Positions 7,928 to 17,711 are shown, counted from the stretch's first letter. The stretch: DNA of 64,000 nt from CAWUFC02 sp963921335 (GCA_963921335.3 CAWUFC020000002.1:1116001-1180000), one strand, 5' to 3'. The notes: generated by a model not told the origin, from the letters alone. A program made the numbers and translations.

Positions 7928-9034
7928 TCAAGGCTTGTGAGACCGAGCCAGATACTCGTGACTCTGCATCTCCTGTAAGCGCGAAATCGTCCGCTCAAAC
8001 ACAAAGTCGAGGCCGCCACCCCTGTACAGGTCCAGCAGAGGCACTTCTGCCGACAGCACCAGTTTGACATTGCGATCGTAAAACTCGTCCACCAGGTTCA
8101 CGAAACGGCGGGCCTGGTCGTCGGTCTCACGTCCCATCTGGGGCACATTGCCGATCAGCACTGCGTGGTAGATGCGGGCCAGTTCGATGTAGTCGTTCTG
8201 GCTGCGGGGGCCATCGCAAAGTTCACTAAACTCGAACCAGACCACGTCGTCCGCGAGATAGTTGGAACTCAGATAACGTCCATTGATCTCCAGCTTTTCC
8301 CAGCGCATACCCGCCTCGGGTGCAAGGCTGTCAAAGCTGCGCTTAAGACTTTCGTCGGCTGCCTCATCGAGTGGCCAATGATAAAGCTCTGCCTGCTCCA
8401 GCGCCCGCAGCCGGTAGTCGATGCCTGCATCCACATTCAGCACCCGCGTATAGCGCTTAACCAGCTCAATAGCGGGCAAAAAACGCTGCCGCTGCAAGCC
8501 ATCCTTGAAGAGTTCATCGGGCACGATGTTAGAGGTAGCCACCAGGCTGACACCACGCTCGAAAAGGGCCTCCATCAGTCCGCCCAGGATCATGGCGTCG
8601 GTAATGTCTGACACAAAGAACTCGTCAAAGCACACCACCCGGGCCTCAGCGGCCAGGGTGTCAGCCACCGTGAGCAGCGGATCAGGGGTGCCCTCCAAAC
8701 GCGTCAGCTCGTTGTGAACCCGCTGCATAAAACGGTGAAAGTGAATGCGCATTTTGCGCTCGAAGGGCAGACAGTCATAAAATGTGTCGACCAGCCATGT
8801 TTTACCCCGGCCAACGCCACCCCACAGATACAATCCAACCACAGGCTCCGGTGCCTGCTTCTGCCAGAGCTGCTTCAGCCGACTGAGTAGCCCGGCTTCA
8901 CGTTCAGCCTGCTCCGCCGCCACCAGCTCGTGAAAAAGAGCATCCAGAGCCTCCACCGCAGCCCGCTGGGCCGGATCAGGCTGAAAACCCTGTGCCTCAA
9001 GGTTTTGTTGGTATCGTTGTAGCGGTGTGATCAT
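7928..9034 (-). CDS. zapE: Cell division protein ZapE (AFG1-like ATPase)
   Basis: A 368-residue P-loop ATPase. Walker A is GGVGRGKT (72-79), Walker B is VCFDEFF (D137, E138), and the sensor region is ATSNIVPDELF. ZapE is known to associate with the divisome and affect the FtsZ ring in an ATP-dependent way. Length and motifs are fully family-like. It is divergent from yhcB with about 80 bp between start codons, as in Pseudomonas-type genomes. Confidence 0.93.
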   Translation of the reverse strand: MITPLQRYQQNLEAQGFQPDPAQRAAVEALDALFHELVAAEQAEREAGLLSRLKQLWQKQAPEPVVGLYLWGGVGRGKTWLVDTFYDCLPFERKMRIHFHRFMQRVHNELTRLEGTPDPLLTVADTLAAEARVVCFDEFFVSDITDAMILGGLMEALFERGVSLVATSNIVPDELFKDGLQRQRFLPAIELVKRYTRVLNVDAGIDYRLRALEQAELYHWPLDEAADESLKRSFDSLAPEAGMRWEKLEINGRYLSSNYLADDVVWFEFSELCDGPRSQNDYIELARIYHAVLIGNVPQMGRETDDQARRFVNLVDEFYDRNVKLVLSAEVPLLDLYRGGGLDFVFERTISRLQEMQSHEYLARSHKP

Positions 9035-9083
9035 GCCTGCCCTGCGGGCTCAGAATTGGGGGCACACTGTACCCAGATCACGG

Positions 9084-9089
9084 TATAAT
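9084..9089 (+). promoter_or_regulatory. -10 element of the yhcB promoter
   Basis: TATAAT lies 28 bases upstream of the yhcB start. It overlaps an in-frame upstream ATG at 9088, which therefore cannot be the start, and supports initiation at 9118. No strong -35 is seen at standard distance. Confidence 0.5.
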
Positions 9090-9117
9090 GCCAACACAGC
9101 TACAGCGGAGAATCTCT

Positions 9118-9636
9118 GTGTACAGTTTGGAAGTATTGATCCTTGCCATCGTCAGTGCGCTGCTGGTCGGCGCCGTTGTCGGCCTGCTTACCAGTCGTCG
9201 CATGTCCCCCGATACGCGCCGTCAGCGTGATCTGGAGCGCAGCCTCGAACGGCTGTCACAGCAACAGGAAGAGTACCAGCACGATGTCGAAGAGCACTTC
9301 GCAGACACCGCAAAACTGCTGAATAAGCTGTCAGAAAGCTATCGTGACGTACACAACCATCTGGCCGCTGGTGCCAATAAACTGACCGATGCCAATACCC
9401 AGGCAGCCCTGCAACCGCTGCCCGAGGGTAACCTGGCACGACTCAGCAGTGAGCCAGAGCCGGCACAGGTACAACAGCCGCTGGATTACGCGCCCAAAAC
9501 CTCACCGCACGAAACGGGCACTCTCAACGAGGAATTCGGCCTGGAGAAAGTCCCCTCACCGGAGGCTGAGGTCGCCGAACTCGGGGAACTTATCCCGGAC
9601 GTACCGCCGCTTGAGGAAGTCAGTCAGCGCTCCTGA
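9118..9636 (+). CDS. yhcB: YhcB/DUF1043 family envelope protein
   Basis: A 172-residue protein with one N-terminal membrane segment (about residues 4-22), then a coiled-coil-prone stretch rich in Q, E and R, and a low-complexity acidic C-terminus. YhcB proteins sit in the inner membrane and link cell division with envelope biogenesis. The GTG at 9118 follows GCGGAG with good spacing. The gene is convergent with the NIF3-family gene; the two stops abut. Confidence 0.8.
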   Translation: MYSLEVLILAIVSALLVGAVVGLLTSRRMSPDTRRQRDLERSLERLSQQQEEYQHDVEEHFADTAKLLNKLSESYRDVHNHLAAGANKLTDANTQAALQPLPEGNLARLSSEPEPAQVQQPLDYAPKTSPHETGTLNEEFGLEKVPSPEAEVAELGELIPDVPPLEEVSQRS

Positions 9637-10398
9637 TCAAACAGGGTTGTCGATATCGATAAAACGATGCTCGATGCCCCACTTCTCAGCCAGGTGCTCA
9701 CCTACCGCTTGCACGCCATAGCGCTCGGTGGCGTGATGACCGGCGGCAATAAAGTGGATGCCCTCTTCCCGTGCTGTATGCACGGTGGGCTCTGATATTT
9801 CGCCCGTCAAGTAAACCTCAACGTCAGCTGCGACCGCCTGCTCGATGTACGACTGTGCCCCGCCGGTGCACCAAGCGATGCGTTCCACAGTCACCCCCGG
9901 CTCACCAATATGCTGGGGTGTGCGCCCTAGTTTTTGCTCAATAAGCGCGAGCAGACCCTCAATCGACATGGGCGACGCCAGCCTGCCTACATTACCCACT
10001 GATCGAGGGTCGTCAGCATCGAGGCCGGCCTTGGTTTCGAACCCCAATAGGCGCGCAAGAGTGGCGTTATTTCCAAGCTCGTAATGCGCATCCAGCGGCA
10101 GATGGTAAGCAAAAAGGCTAATGTCATGAACCAGCAAACTGTGCAGACGCCGCTTCTTCATGCCGCGAATGCGCTCGTCCTCACCCCGCCAGAAATAGCC
10201 ATGATGGACCAGAATCGCATCGGCATCGCACTCAATGGCTGCATCAATCAGGGCCTGACAGGCGGTGACTCCGGTGACCAATCTGCCAATGGTTGACCTG
10301 CCCTCGACCTGCAAGCCATTGGGACAATAATCTCGAAACTTCGCTGGCTCCAACAACTCCGCCAGATAGGTCTCCATCTCCGTGCGGGACACGCTCAT
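9637..10398 (-). CDS. Nif3-like dinuclear metal centre protein (YbgI family)
   Basis: A 253-residue NIF3 protein. Metal-ligand motifs include ILVHHGYFW near residue 65, AYHLPLDAH near residue 98, and the C-terminal GHHATERYG. Family members form hexameric rings with two metal ions per subunit and are annotated as GTP cyclohydrolase I type 2 homologues, but their true reaction is unsettled. The gene is divergent from algW, as in many gammaproteobacteria. Confidence 0.88.
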   Translation of the reverse strand: MSVSRTEMETYLAELLEPAKFRDYCPNGLQVEGRSTIGRLVTGVTACQALIDAAIECDADAILVHHGYFWRGEDERIRGMKKRRLHSLLVHDISLFAYHLPLDAHYELGNNATLARLLGFETKAGLDADDPRSVGNVGRLASPMSIEGLLALIEQKLGRTPQHIGEPGVTVERIAWCTGGAQSYIEQAVAADVEVYLTGEISEPTVHTAREEGIHFIAAGHHATERYGVQAVGEHLAEKWGIEHRFIDIDNPV

Positions 10399-10428
10399 GT
10401 CTTACTCTCCAAGCTGGCTTTCAGTGGT

Positions 10429-10434
10429 TATAAT
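10429..10434 (+). promoter_or_regulatory. -10 element of the algW promoter
   Basis: TATAAT lies 30 bases before the TTG start of algW, in the divergent gap with the NIF3 gene. A matching -35 is not clear. Confidence 0.4.
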
Positions 10435-10463
10435 TCTTCCCTTGTCCGACCGGGAGAATCCCT

Positions 10464-11543
10464 TTGCTCAAACAACTGGTCAAGTTTATCACCTGGCCCG
10501 CCGTGGCCGGAGTCCTGGCCGCGATAGTGATTATGCAATGGCAGGCACTGCAACGGCCGGCACCGGCCGCCAGCTATCAGCTCGGCGCCATCAGCTTTGC
10601 CGATGCGGTACAAAGGGCCGCACCCTCGGTGGTGAACATCTACACCAGTAAACGCATTCGCGAACGCCGGCATCCACTAGCAGATGATCCGTTCTTTCGC
10701 CGTTTTATGCGCAACAATAACCGCCGCGAGCGTCTGCAGCGATCCCTGGGTTCAGGGGTCATCATTGCCCAGGATGGGCTCATCATGACCAATGCCCACG
10801 TCATCGCCGGCGCCGATGAAATCCTGGTTTCCCTACAGGACGGGCGCGAGGCGCTGGCCCAGGTGGTAGGCACAGATACCGATACCGACCTGGCCCTGCT
10901 GCAGATTGAACTGCCGGACCTGCAGGCCATACCCCAGGGTCAGGCCGATCAGTTACGCGTCGGAGACGTGGTGATGGCTATCGGCAACCCTTACGGTTTT
11001 GGCCATTCAGTCAGCCAGGGCATCATCTCGGCGCTGGGCAGGTACGGCCTCAACCTGAGCACCTATGAGGATTACATACAGACCGACGCCGCGGTAAACC
11101 AGGGCAACTCCGGGGGCGCACTCATCAACACACGCGGGCAGCTGATCGGTATCAATACGGCGATATTTTTCCGCTCTGGCGACTCGGTGGGTATTGGCCT
11201 GGCCATTCCCAACGACCTGGCTATGCAGGTTTCCCGCGACCTCCAGGCCTACGGCCGCGTTATCAGGGGCTGGGTCGGTCTGGAGGTACAGCCGCTCTAT
11301 GGCGCCAATAACCGGCAAAGCCTGCAGGTAATCGCCACCGCGCCGGGCAGCCCGGCCGCGAAGGCCGGCATACAAAACGGCGACATTATTACCCACATCA
11401 ACATGCAGGCAGTGGTAGACGGGCGCTCAACCATGCAACAAATTGCTTTGCTGCGACCGGGCAACGCCATCGACGTCACTCTGCTGCGCAGCGGTGAAGA
11501 AATGAACCTGCAGGCGGTGGTAGGCCAGCGCCCGGAACAGTAG
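10464..11543 (+). CDS. algW: Periplasmic serine endoprotease AlgW/DegS
   Basis: A 359-residue trypsin-like HtrA protease with an N-terminal anchor (~8-24), a protease domain with triad H112 (TNAHVIAG), D142 (TDTDLALL) and S216 (GNSGGALI), and one PDZ domain (~260-350). One PDZ and a membrane anchor mark the DegS/AlgW type, which cuts anti-sigma factor RseA/MucA during envelope stress. The start is TTG with GGGAGAA at 10452-10458. Its position beside hisD and near zapE matches algW in Pseudomonas. Confidence 0.92.
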   Translation: MLKQLVKFITWPAVAGVLAAIVIMQWQALQRPAPAASYQLGAISFADAVQRAAPSVVNIYTSKRIRERRHPLADDPFFRRFMRNNNRRERLQRSLGSGVIIAQDGLIMTNAHVIAGADEILVSLQDGREALAQVVGTDTDTDLALLQIELPDLQAIPQGQADQLRVGDVVMAIGNPYGFGHSVSQGIISALGRYGLNLSTYEDYIQTDAAVNQGNSGGALINTRGQLIGINTAIFFRSGDSVGIGLAIPNDLAMQVSRDLQAYGRVIRGWVGLEVQPLYGANNRQSLQVIATAPGSPAAKAGIQNGDIITHINMQAVVDGRSTMQQIALLRPGNAIDVTLLRSGEEMNLQAVVGQRPEQ

Positions 11544-11560
11544 CCAGGTTTTCGGGCGCT

Positions 11561-12862
11561 CTACTCGGAATTATCGCTGCGATAGGCCGCTGACAATGCG
11601 TGGGCCTGCAGTGACTCAGAACGCGCCAGCGTCTCCGCCAGCGGCGCCATCAAAGCCGCACCCTGCGCAGAGGCTCGAATCACCGAACTGCGTTTGATGA
11701 AATCGTACACACCCAGCGGCGAAGAAAATCTCGCAGTACCCGAAGTTGGCAATACGTGATTGGGGCCGGCACAGTAGTCACCAAAAGCTTCAGGTGTGTG
11801 GCGGCCGAGGAATATGGCACCGGCGTGGCGGATACGCGGCAGGTACTGCTCAGCATCATCCAGCGCCAACTCCAGGTGCTCAGGCGCCACTGTATTAACC
11901 AGTTCAAAGGCCTCATCGAGATTCCGTACCAGAATCATCGCACCTCTTGAGCGCAACGATTCCTCTGCGATTTCACGGCGCTCCAGCTCCGGCAGCAGAC
12001 GCTCGATGGCGGTCTCCACCCGAGCTAAAAATTCTGCATCGTCAGAAATCAAAATGGACTGGGCATTTTCATCGTGTTCAGCCTGGGAAAACAGGTCCAT
12101 CGCGATCCAGTCTGGATTGCTGTTGCTGTCGCTCACCACCAGGATTTCGGAGGGACCAGCCACCATATCAATGCCCACCTGGCCGAACACGCGACGCTTG
12201 GCAGTGGCCACGTAAATGTTGCCGGGGCCGACAATTTTGTCGACCGCTGGAACGGTCTCAGTGCCATATGCCAATGCGGCCACCGCCTGGGCACCGCCAA
12301 TGCTAAACACCCTATCCACACCTGCGACGGCAGCAGCGGCCAATACCATATCGCTGACATTACCCGTGGGGGTGGGTACGACCATGATGACCTCGCCCAC
12401 ACCGGCCACTTTAGCGGGGATAGCATTCATCAACACTGAAGAGGGATAGCTGGCCTTGCCGCCGGGCACATAAATGCCTACGCGGTCCAGTGGCGTTATC
12501 TGCTGGCCTAACAGCGAGCCCTGTTGATCCTCATACTGCCAGGATGCCTGCACCTGATGCTCGTGATAGCTGCGTATACGCTCGGCAGCTTGTTCCAGGG
12601 CTTCGCGCAAGTCATCGCCAATTTCAGCCAATGCTGCCTGCAGGCGGGCGGAGGGAAACTCAAGTTCAGCAGCGCTGCTTACCGATAGACCGTCGAAACG
12701 ATGACAGTAGTCGACCAGTGCAGCGTCGCCGCGTGCCACCACGTCATCCACAATCTCGTCGACCACCCGCACTACTTCACGATCCTGGCTGTCCTGCCAG
12801 CTGGTGAGATCGCGCAGCTGCTTTGAAAAGTTACTGTCAGTGCTGTCCAGACGCCGCATCAT
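11561..12862 (-). CDS. hisD: Histidinol dehydrogenase
   Basis: A 433-residue zinc enzyme that oxidises L-histidinol to L-histidine in two NAD-dependent steps, the end of histidine synthesis. The family motifs [30 protein letters not shown] and TVAPEHLEL are all present. The start codon overlaps the hisG stop by 4 bp, so the two are translationally coupled. hisC, often next in line, is absent: the gene is convergent with algW. Confidence 0.96.
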   Translation of the reverse strand: MMRRLDSTDSNFSKQLRDLTSWQDSQDREVVRVVDEIVDDVVARGDAALVDYCHRFDGLSVSSAAELEFPSARLQAALAEIGDDLREALEQAAERIRSYHEHQVQASWQYEDQQGSLLGQQITPLDRVGIYVPGGKASYPSSVLMNAIPAKVAGVGEVIMVVPTPTGNVSDMVLAAAAVAGVDRVFSIGGAQAVAALAYGTETVPAVDKIVGPGNIYVATAKRRVFGQVGIDMVAGPSEILVVSDSNSNPDWIAMDLFSQAEHDENAQSILISDDAEFLARVETAIERLLPELERREIAEESLRSRGAMILVRNLDEAFELVNTVAPEHLELALDDAEQYLPRIRHAGAIFLGRHTPEAFGDYCAGPNHVLPTSGTARFSSPLGVYDFIKRSSVIRASAQGAALMAPLAETLARSESLQAHALSAAYRSDNSE

Positions 12863-13497
12863 GATGGTGCTGCCACAGCCTCAGCCAGGGCGGCAACGAG
12901 GGCCTGAATGCGTTGGTGCTTGGCCCGCATAGATGCCTTGTTCACCACCAGTCGCGAGCTGACATCAGCGATCAGGTCGACCGGCTCCATGCCATTCGCG
13001 CGCAGAGTGTTGCCAGTATCTACAATGTCGACAATCATATCTGCCAACCCCATGATTGGCGCCAGTTCCATGGCACCATAGAGCTTGATGATGTCGGCAT
13101 GCACACCCTGCTCGGCAAAAAATCGACGGGCAATACCGGTAAATTTGGTGGCCACGCGAACCCGCGTACTACCGGGCTGCCAACCCACCGGTGCTGCGGT
13201 CATCAAACGGCAGCGGGCAATGCCCAGATCCAGCGGCTCGTACATTCCCTCGCCGCCCTGCTCCAGCAAAATATCTTTACCCACCACACCGATATCAGCA
13301 GCACCCTGGCGGACATAAGTGGGCACGTCGGTGCCGCGTATGATAACGAGCTGCAGGTCGTCGACGGTGGTGTCAAAAACCAGCTTGCGACTGCGATCGA
13401 TATCTTCTGCAGGCTCAATGCCCGCCCGCGCCAGCAGCGGCAGTGTTTCTTTGAGTATGCGCCCCTTGGTCAGGGCGAGAGTCAGTTTGGAAGACAT
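12859..13497 (-). CDS. hisG: ATP phosphoribosyltransferase, short form
   Basis: HisG joins ATP and PRPP in the first step of histidine synthesis. The protein is 212 residues from the chosen ATG (GCAGGT lies just upstream), matching the short form that lacks the C-terminal regulatory domain and works with HisZ. Motifs [19 protein letters not shown] and [13 protein letters not shown] are typical. The frame is open upstream for nine more codons to 13524, but those would run into ibaG. Overlaps hisD. Confidence 0.93.
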   Translation of the reverse strand: MSSKLTLALTKGRILKETLPLLARAGIEPAEDIDRSRKLVFDTTVDDLQLVIIRGTDVPTYVRQGAADIGVVGKDILLEQGGEGMYEPLDLGIARCRLMTAAPVGWQPGSTRVRVATKFTGIARRFFAEQGVHADIIKLYGAMELAPIMGLADMIVDIVDTGNTLRANGMEPVDLIADVSSRLVVNKASMRAKHQRIQALVAALAEAVAAPS

Positions 13498-13508
13498 AGC
13501 CGCACCTG

Positions 13509-13745
13509 CTACTGATCCTGCCACTCGGCGGGCGTAAAGGTGCGAATATTGACTGCATGCATGGTGCCATCAGCGATCAGATCACCCAGCACGGCATAGA
13601 CCATTTGCTGTTTTTTGACGGGACGCAAACCGGCAAACACCTCACCCACGATCAGCACGTCGTAGTGATTACCCTCACCGCTTACGGTGATGTCACACTC
13701 CGTGAACTCCTGCGCCAGCAGCGCTTTGATGTCGTCGGTTTGCAT
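13509..13745 (-). CDS. ibaG: BolA family protein IbaG
   Basis: A 78-residue BolA/IbaG protein with the helix-turn core [18 protein letters not shown] and a conserved C-terminal [14 protein letters not shown]. BolA proteins partner with monothiol glutaredoxins in iron-sulfur handling, and IbaG is linked to acid stress. It lies 11 bp before hisG, exactly where murA would intervene in relatives, and 88 bp after mlaC with no mlaB between. Confidence 0.88.
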   Translation of the reverse strand: MQTDDIKALLAQEFTECDITVSGEGNHYDVLIVGEVFAGLRPVKKQQMVYAVLGDLIADGTMHAVNIRTFTPAEWQDQ

Positions 13746-13833
13746 AAGAAAATCCTGTCAGGACCGCAGTCAGAAAAGGCGGCATTTTAGGTGATATTGA
13801 GGACGATATCACCCGCCATGAGGCCGCCTGTAA

Positions 13834-14508
13834 TTATTGCACTTCTGCGGTAGACCAATTGTCGACAACCTGATCGAGGTCGCCTTTGGCGTCCCGGGCT
13901 GCGGCCTGAAACTGATTGCGATAAACCTGACCCAGATTGATGGACTCGACAATCAGGTTACGCAACTTCCATTGTCCCGACTTGCTGCGACGCATCTGAT
14001 AATGGATGACATAGGGCTCTTCGCTGTCGCTGTAGATCAGCTGGACGATCGATTCTTTGTTGCTGGTGGTATCAATCGTCGGTGGACGCTGCACCTCGAC
14101 TTTGGAGCCCCCGAATGCCAGCAAGCCTTTGCCGTAAGTCCTCACCAGACCAACACGCATGACCTCGGTGAAGCGCGCCGCCTGATCTCGCAATGCCTGT
14201 TTGCCATCCGCATCGAGGGATGCGTAATAGCCTTTGCTGGCAAAAGGTCCCATCACCCCGCGGGCAAATCCGGAAAAGTCGACTACTTCATCCAAAATAA
14301 CCTGCAGCTCGTTGTAGTAGCGCTCAGGATCTTCATCGATATAGTCGGGCGCCTGCCCCACCACCGCCATAATGCGCTGCGTGGCGTTTTCGACAACATC
14401 GTAGGCATTGGCAGGCGTCTCTGCCCGCGCAGGCCCGGTGACGACCAGCATGAGTGCCGCCCATAGCAGGGCGAAATAAAAGCTGCGTTTCCAAAAAGCG
14501 TGCGCCAT
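13834..14508 (-). CDS. mlaC: Phospholipid-binding protein MlaC (Ttg2D)
   Basis: A 224-residue periplasmic protein with a signal peptide ending near ARA-ET (~residue 29) and the MlaC fold (DFSGFARGVMG, KGLLAFGG, QWKLRNLIVESINLG). MlaC carries phospholipids between the outer-membrane MlaA complex and the inner-membrane MlaFEDB transporter. Here it stands alone: mlaF, mlaE, mlaD and mlaB are not next to it, and upstream is the divergent CaCA antiporter. Confidence 0.9.
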   Translation of the reverse strand: MAHAFWKRSFYFALLWAALMLVVTGPARAETPANAYDVVENATQRIMAVVGQAPDYIDEDPERYYNELQVILDEVVDFSGFARGVMGPFASKGYYASLDADGKQALRDQAARFTEVMRVGLVRTYGKGLLAFGGSKVEVQRPPTIDTTSNKESIVQLIYSDSEEPYVIHYQMRRSKSGQWKLRNLIVESINLGQVYRNQFQAAARDAKGDLDQVVDNWSTAEVQ

Positions 14509-14654
14509 GTTTAATCCTTGGGAATCTTAATCAGTTCGGCTGTACCAAAGCCGACCCATATCGTGATATCGTCGGCCCTCGTGACTGAGACCCAGCCATT
14601 GCAGGCGAGTTCCATGTCTCAGGCAGCGCATACTGTAACAGGATTGAACAACTT

Positions 14655-15635
14655 ATGCTGATCGCTTCAGCCGCCATTTTGGTGGGCTTTATTGTTTTAG
14701 TCTGGAGCGCAGACCTATTTGTCGCCGGGGCCGCTGCCATTGCGGAAAACATGGGTATGTCACCCATACTGATCGGCCTCACTATCGTCTCCCTGGGCAC
14801 TTCCGCACCGGAAGTGTTGGTTTCTATTAATGCCGCCATGATTGGTACCGGCGAACTGGCGATCGGGAATGCGATCGGTAGCAACCTGGCCAATGTGGGG
14901 CTGGTGCTCGGTATTACAGCCCTGATTGCGCCTCTGCCGGTGCATCGCAATCGACTCAAACGTGAGATGCCGACCTTACTTGCCGTTACTCTGGGTTGCG
15001 GCTTGTTGCTCTTGGAAAATGAACTGGATGTGGTAGACGGCCTGCTAATGCTGGCTGCACTGACTTTTATCCTGGTGGAAATGATCAGTAGTCAGTCCCA
15101 CGATCCCAACGCCGCCGAAGAAGCAAATGTTGAAGAGTTGCCCCACATGCCCCCCTTAAGAGCATGGGCCAGTTTCGCCATTGGTTTGATTCTGCTCAGC
15201 GCCAGCTCCAAATTGCTGGTCTGGGGCGCCAGCCGAATTGCACTGGAGCTGGGCGTTAGCCCGCTGGTAATCGGGTTGACCATCGTCGCCATAGGCACCA
15301 GCTTGCCTGAACTTGCCGCCTCCCTGGCAAGCGCCATGAAAGGTCATGGCGAAATCGCACTCGGCAATGTGATGGGTTCCAACCTGTTCAACTTGCTAGG
15401 CGTGATGTCACTGCCGGGCCTGTTCTCCACCCAGGTACTGGACTCCCAGGTCCTGCATCGCGATTACGGCAGTATGATGGGGATCACACTGCTTTTGGCG
15501 CTGGCGCTCTACGCCAGCGTATTCAGGCCAAGCTATCGAAAAGGTATAGGACAAGTGCGCCTGGGGCGCAGTATTGGAGGCCTGTTACTGCTCTCTTACG
15601 GCCTGTATTATTATTGGTTATACCTGACAGCCTGA
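14655..15635 (+). CDS. CaCA family Ca2+/Na+ antiporter (YrbG-like)
   Basis: A 326-residue inner-membrane cation/calcium exchanger with about ten membrane segments and the two inverted alpha repeats of the family: GLTIVSLGTSAPE with IGSNLANV in the first half, and GLTIVAIGTSLPE with MGSNLFNL in the second. The acidic residues in GTSxPE bind cations. It heads the Kdo/LPS-export operon as yrbG does in E. coli. Ion specificity cannot be set from sequence. Confidence 0.9.
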   Translation: MLIASAAILVGFIVLVWSADLFVAGAAAIAENMGMSPILIGLTIVSLGTSAPEVLVSINAAMIGTGELAIGNAIGSNLANVGLVLGITALIAPLPVHRNRLKREMPTLLAVTLGCGLLLLENELDVVDGLLMLAALTFILVEMISSQSHDPNAAEEANVEELPHMPPLRAWASFAIGLILLSASSKLLVWGASRIALELGVSPLVIGLTIVAIGTSLPELAASLASAMKGHGEIALGNVMGSNLFNLLGVMSLPGLFSTQVLDSQVLHRDYGSMMGITLLLALALYASVFRPSYRKGIGQVRLGRSIGGLLLLSYGLYYYWLYLTA

Positions 15636-15660
15636 CCCACAACCCAGACAGGACAACAAC

Positions 15661-16644
15661 GTGTCACTCGTTGAAAATCCCGATTATCTCGCCTCGGCCA
15701 TGCGCACCGTTCGCATGGAGCGCGACGCCGTCACAGACCTGCTCGAACGCATGGACGAATCATTTGTTCGCGCCTGTGAACTTCTCATCAAGACCAAGGG
15801 CCGCGTAGTCGTTACCGGCATGGGCAAATCAGGCCATATTGGGACCAAGATTGCCGCCACCCTCGCCAGTACCGGCACCCCTGCGCAGTTTGTTCATCCC
15901 GGCGAGGCGTCCCACGGAGATCTCGGCATGATTACCCCGAACGACACGGTGATCGCGCTGTCCAACAGTGGAACAACCAGTGAAGTGGTCACGCTGTTGC
16001 CGCTTCTAAAACGGATGGACGTACCACTGATTACCATGACCGGCGTAGCCGACTCAGTATTGGCACAAGCGGCCGAGGTCAACATAGATACCAGTGTGCG
16101 AGAGGAAGCCTGTTCGCTGGACCTTGCCCCCACCTCCAGTACCACGGTATCGCTGGTAGCCGGGGACGCCCTCGCTATTGCTCTGATGGAAGCACGAGGC
16201 TTTTCAGCAGAAGATTTCGCCTTTTCGCATCCGGGGGGTGCGCTCGGCAGGCGGTTGCTGCTCAAGGTGGACGATATTATGCATAGCGGCGATGCGCTAC
16301 CCGCCGTAGCCAGTGGCACCACCCTGGACAACGCTCTGCTCGAAATCAGTAGCAAAGGCCTGGGCATGACCAGCGTGCTGGATAAAGACGGCAAACTCGT
16401 CGGCGTCTTCACAGACGGCGACCTGCGCCGCACCCTGGATGATGAGATCAATATCCACAGCACGCCCATTGACCAGATCATGACGCGCAACTGCATCACC
16501 ATTCATGCAGATATCCTCGCCGCCGAGGCCCTGCACATCATGGATGAGCACAAGATCTCTGCACTGGTGGTGGTCGAGGAAGACAAGCAAACACCGGTGG
16601 GCGCAATACATCTCCACGATCTGCTTAAGGCCGGGGTGGCATGA
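15661..16644 (+). CDS. kdsD: D-arabinose 5-phosphate isomerase
   Basis: A 327-residue isomerase converting ribulose 5-phosphate to arabinose 5-phosphate for Kdo synthesis. The N-terminal SIS domain has GMGKSGHIG and SNSGTTSEV; two CBS domains follow (~205-327). The GTG start at 15661 has only a weak upstream ribosome site (GGACAA). It overlaps kdsC by 4 bp. Confidence 0.95.
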   Translation: MSLVENPDYLASAMRTVRMERDAVTDLLERMDESFVRACELLIKTKGRVVVTGMGKSGHIGTKIAATLASTGTPAQFVHPGEASHGDLGMITPNDTVIALSNSGTTSEVVTLLPLLKRMDVPLITMTGVADSVLAQAAEVNIDTSVREEACSLDLAPTSSTTVSLVAGDALAIALMEARGFSAEDFAFSHPGGALGRRLLLKVDDIMHSGDALPAVASGTTLDNALLEISSKGLGMTSVLDKDGKLVGVFTDGDLRRTLDDEINIHSTPIDQIMTRNCITIHADILAAEALHIMDEHKISALVVVEEDKQTPVGAIHLHDLLKAGVA

Positions 16645-17162
16645 GTCTGGAAAGCATTGCCGCAGCTGTGCGCATGCTGGTGCTCGATGTCGACGGTGTG
16701 CTGTCCAATGGCCTGCTCTACTACGGCAACAGCGGCGAAGAAATTAAAACCTTCAACATCGCAGACGGCCTGGGTATCAAACTGCTGCAAAGTGCCGGCG
16801 TCGAAGTAGCCATTATCACTGGGCGCAGCTCCCGCATTGTCGAACGTAGGGCCGCAGAGCTGGGCATTGAAGAGTTGGTACAGGGTCGCGAGGATAAGCT
16901 GGTCGCGTTGCGGGCACTGGCGGACGACAAGTCAGTGTCACTGGCCGAAATCGCCTATATGGGCGATGATCTGCCTGATCTAGGGGCCATTCAGGCCGTT
17001 GGTTTGGGCATGACCGTCGCAGATGGTGATAGCTATGTTCGCGAACATGCGGATTGGGTCAGCCAGGCTGGTGGCGGCCAAGGCGCGGTGCGGGAAGCCT
17101 GCGAATACATACTTCAGGCCCGCGGTGAATTAAACAGTCTACGGGAGGCTTACCACGCATGA
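16641..17162 (+). CDS. kdsC: 3-deoxy-D-manno-octulosonate-8-phosphate phosphatase
   Basis: A 173-residue HAD-family phosphatase that makes free Kdo from Kdo-8-phosphate. The nucleophile motif is DVDGVLSNG (D16, D18), followed by ITGRSS and the acidic motif GDDLPDL. It overlaps both neighbours by 4 bp. The next gene is lptA rather than the usual lptC. Confidence 0.95.
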   Translation: MSLESIAAAVRMLVLDVDGVLSNGLLYYGNSGEEIKTFNIADGLGIKLLQSAGVEVAIITGRSSRIVERRAAELGIEELVQGREDKLVALRALADDKSVSLAEIAYMGDDLPDLGAIQAVGLGMTVADGDSYVREHADWVSQAGGGQGAVREACEYILQARGELNSLREAYHA

Positions 17163-17707
17163 TTACACGTCTCGCCACAGTGAGTGCCATGCTGGCGGCA
17201 GTTTTCCTGGCCCCGCTCCCGGCTGTGGCTTTGCCTGATGACAAGAACCAGCCCATCCACATTGAAGCGAATGAAGCAGTTAGGGACGAGAAAACCGGAC
17301 TCACCTTTTACCGGGGCAATGTCAAAATTCGCCAGGGCAGCATGCGCATCGCAGCTGATGTAGTGACTCTGTTTCATATCCAGTCCGACGCCGACAAAAT
17401 CGTCGCCGAGGGTCAGCCCGCCCGCATGCAGCAGCGACGAGACCTTGAGAGCGAGCCCATTCACGCTGAAGGTGAGATCATCGAGTATTATAAGGACGAG
17501 GAGCGGGTTCATATCCGCAACAACGCCAAGCTGGAACAGGACGGGTCTACAGTGCGCTCTGATTCCATCGAGTACTACATCAACCAGGAGCTGGTGAAGG
17601 CGGCTGCCGACGAAGGTATCAACAGCGAGGAGTCGGGCCGTGTGCGTGTGGTCATACCCCCAAGTAGACTGGAAGCCGAAGACAGCAGCGATGACGCGGG
17701 GAGCTAA
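17159..17707 (+). CDS. lptA: Lipopolysaccharide transport periplasmic protein LptA
   Basis: A 182-residue protein with a signal peptide (cleavage near AVA-LP, ~residue 24) and an OstA/LptA beta-jellyroll starting at PIHIEANEA. LptA forms the periplasmic bridge that carries LPS from LptBFGC to LptDE. The gene overlaps kdsC by 4 bp and lies 4 bp before lptB. lptC, normally between kdsC and lptA, is absent, and the 182 residues hold one OstA domain, so no LptC fusion is seen. Confidence 0.9.
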   Translation: MITRLATVSAMLAAVFLAPLPAVALPDDKNQPIHIEANEAVRDEKTGLTFYRGNVKIRQGSMRIAADVVTLFHIQSDADKIVAEGQPARMQQRRDLESEPIHAEGEIIEYYKDEERVHIRNNAKLEQDGSTVRSDSIEYYINQELVKAAADEGINSEESGRVRVVIPPSRLEAEDSSDDAGS

Positions 17708-17711
17708 CTGA

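Noticed and set aside
9088..9117. Upstream ATG start for yhcB
   Set aside because: It overlaps the TATAAT promoter element, and the added residues are not family-like.
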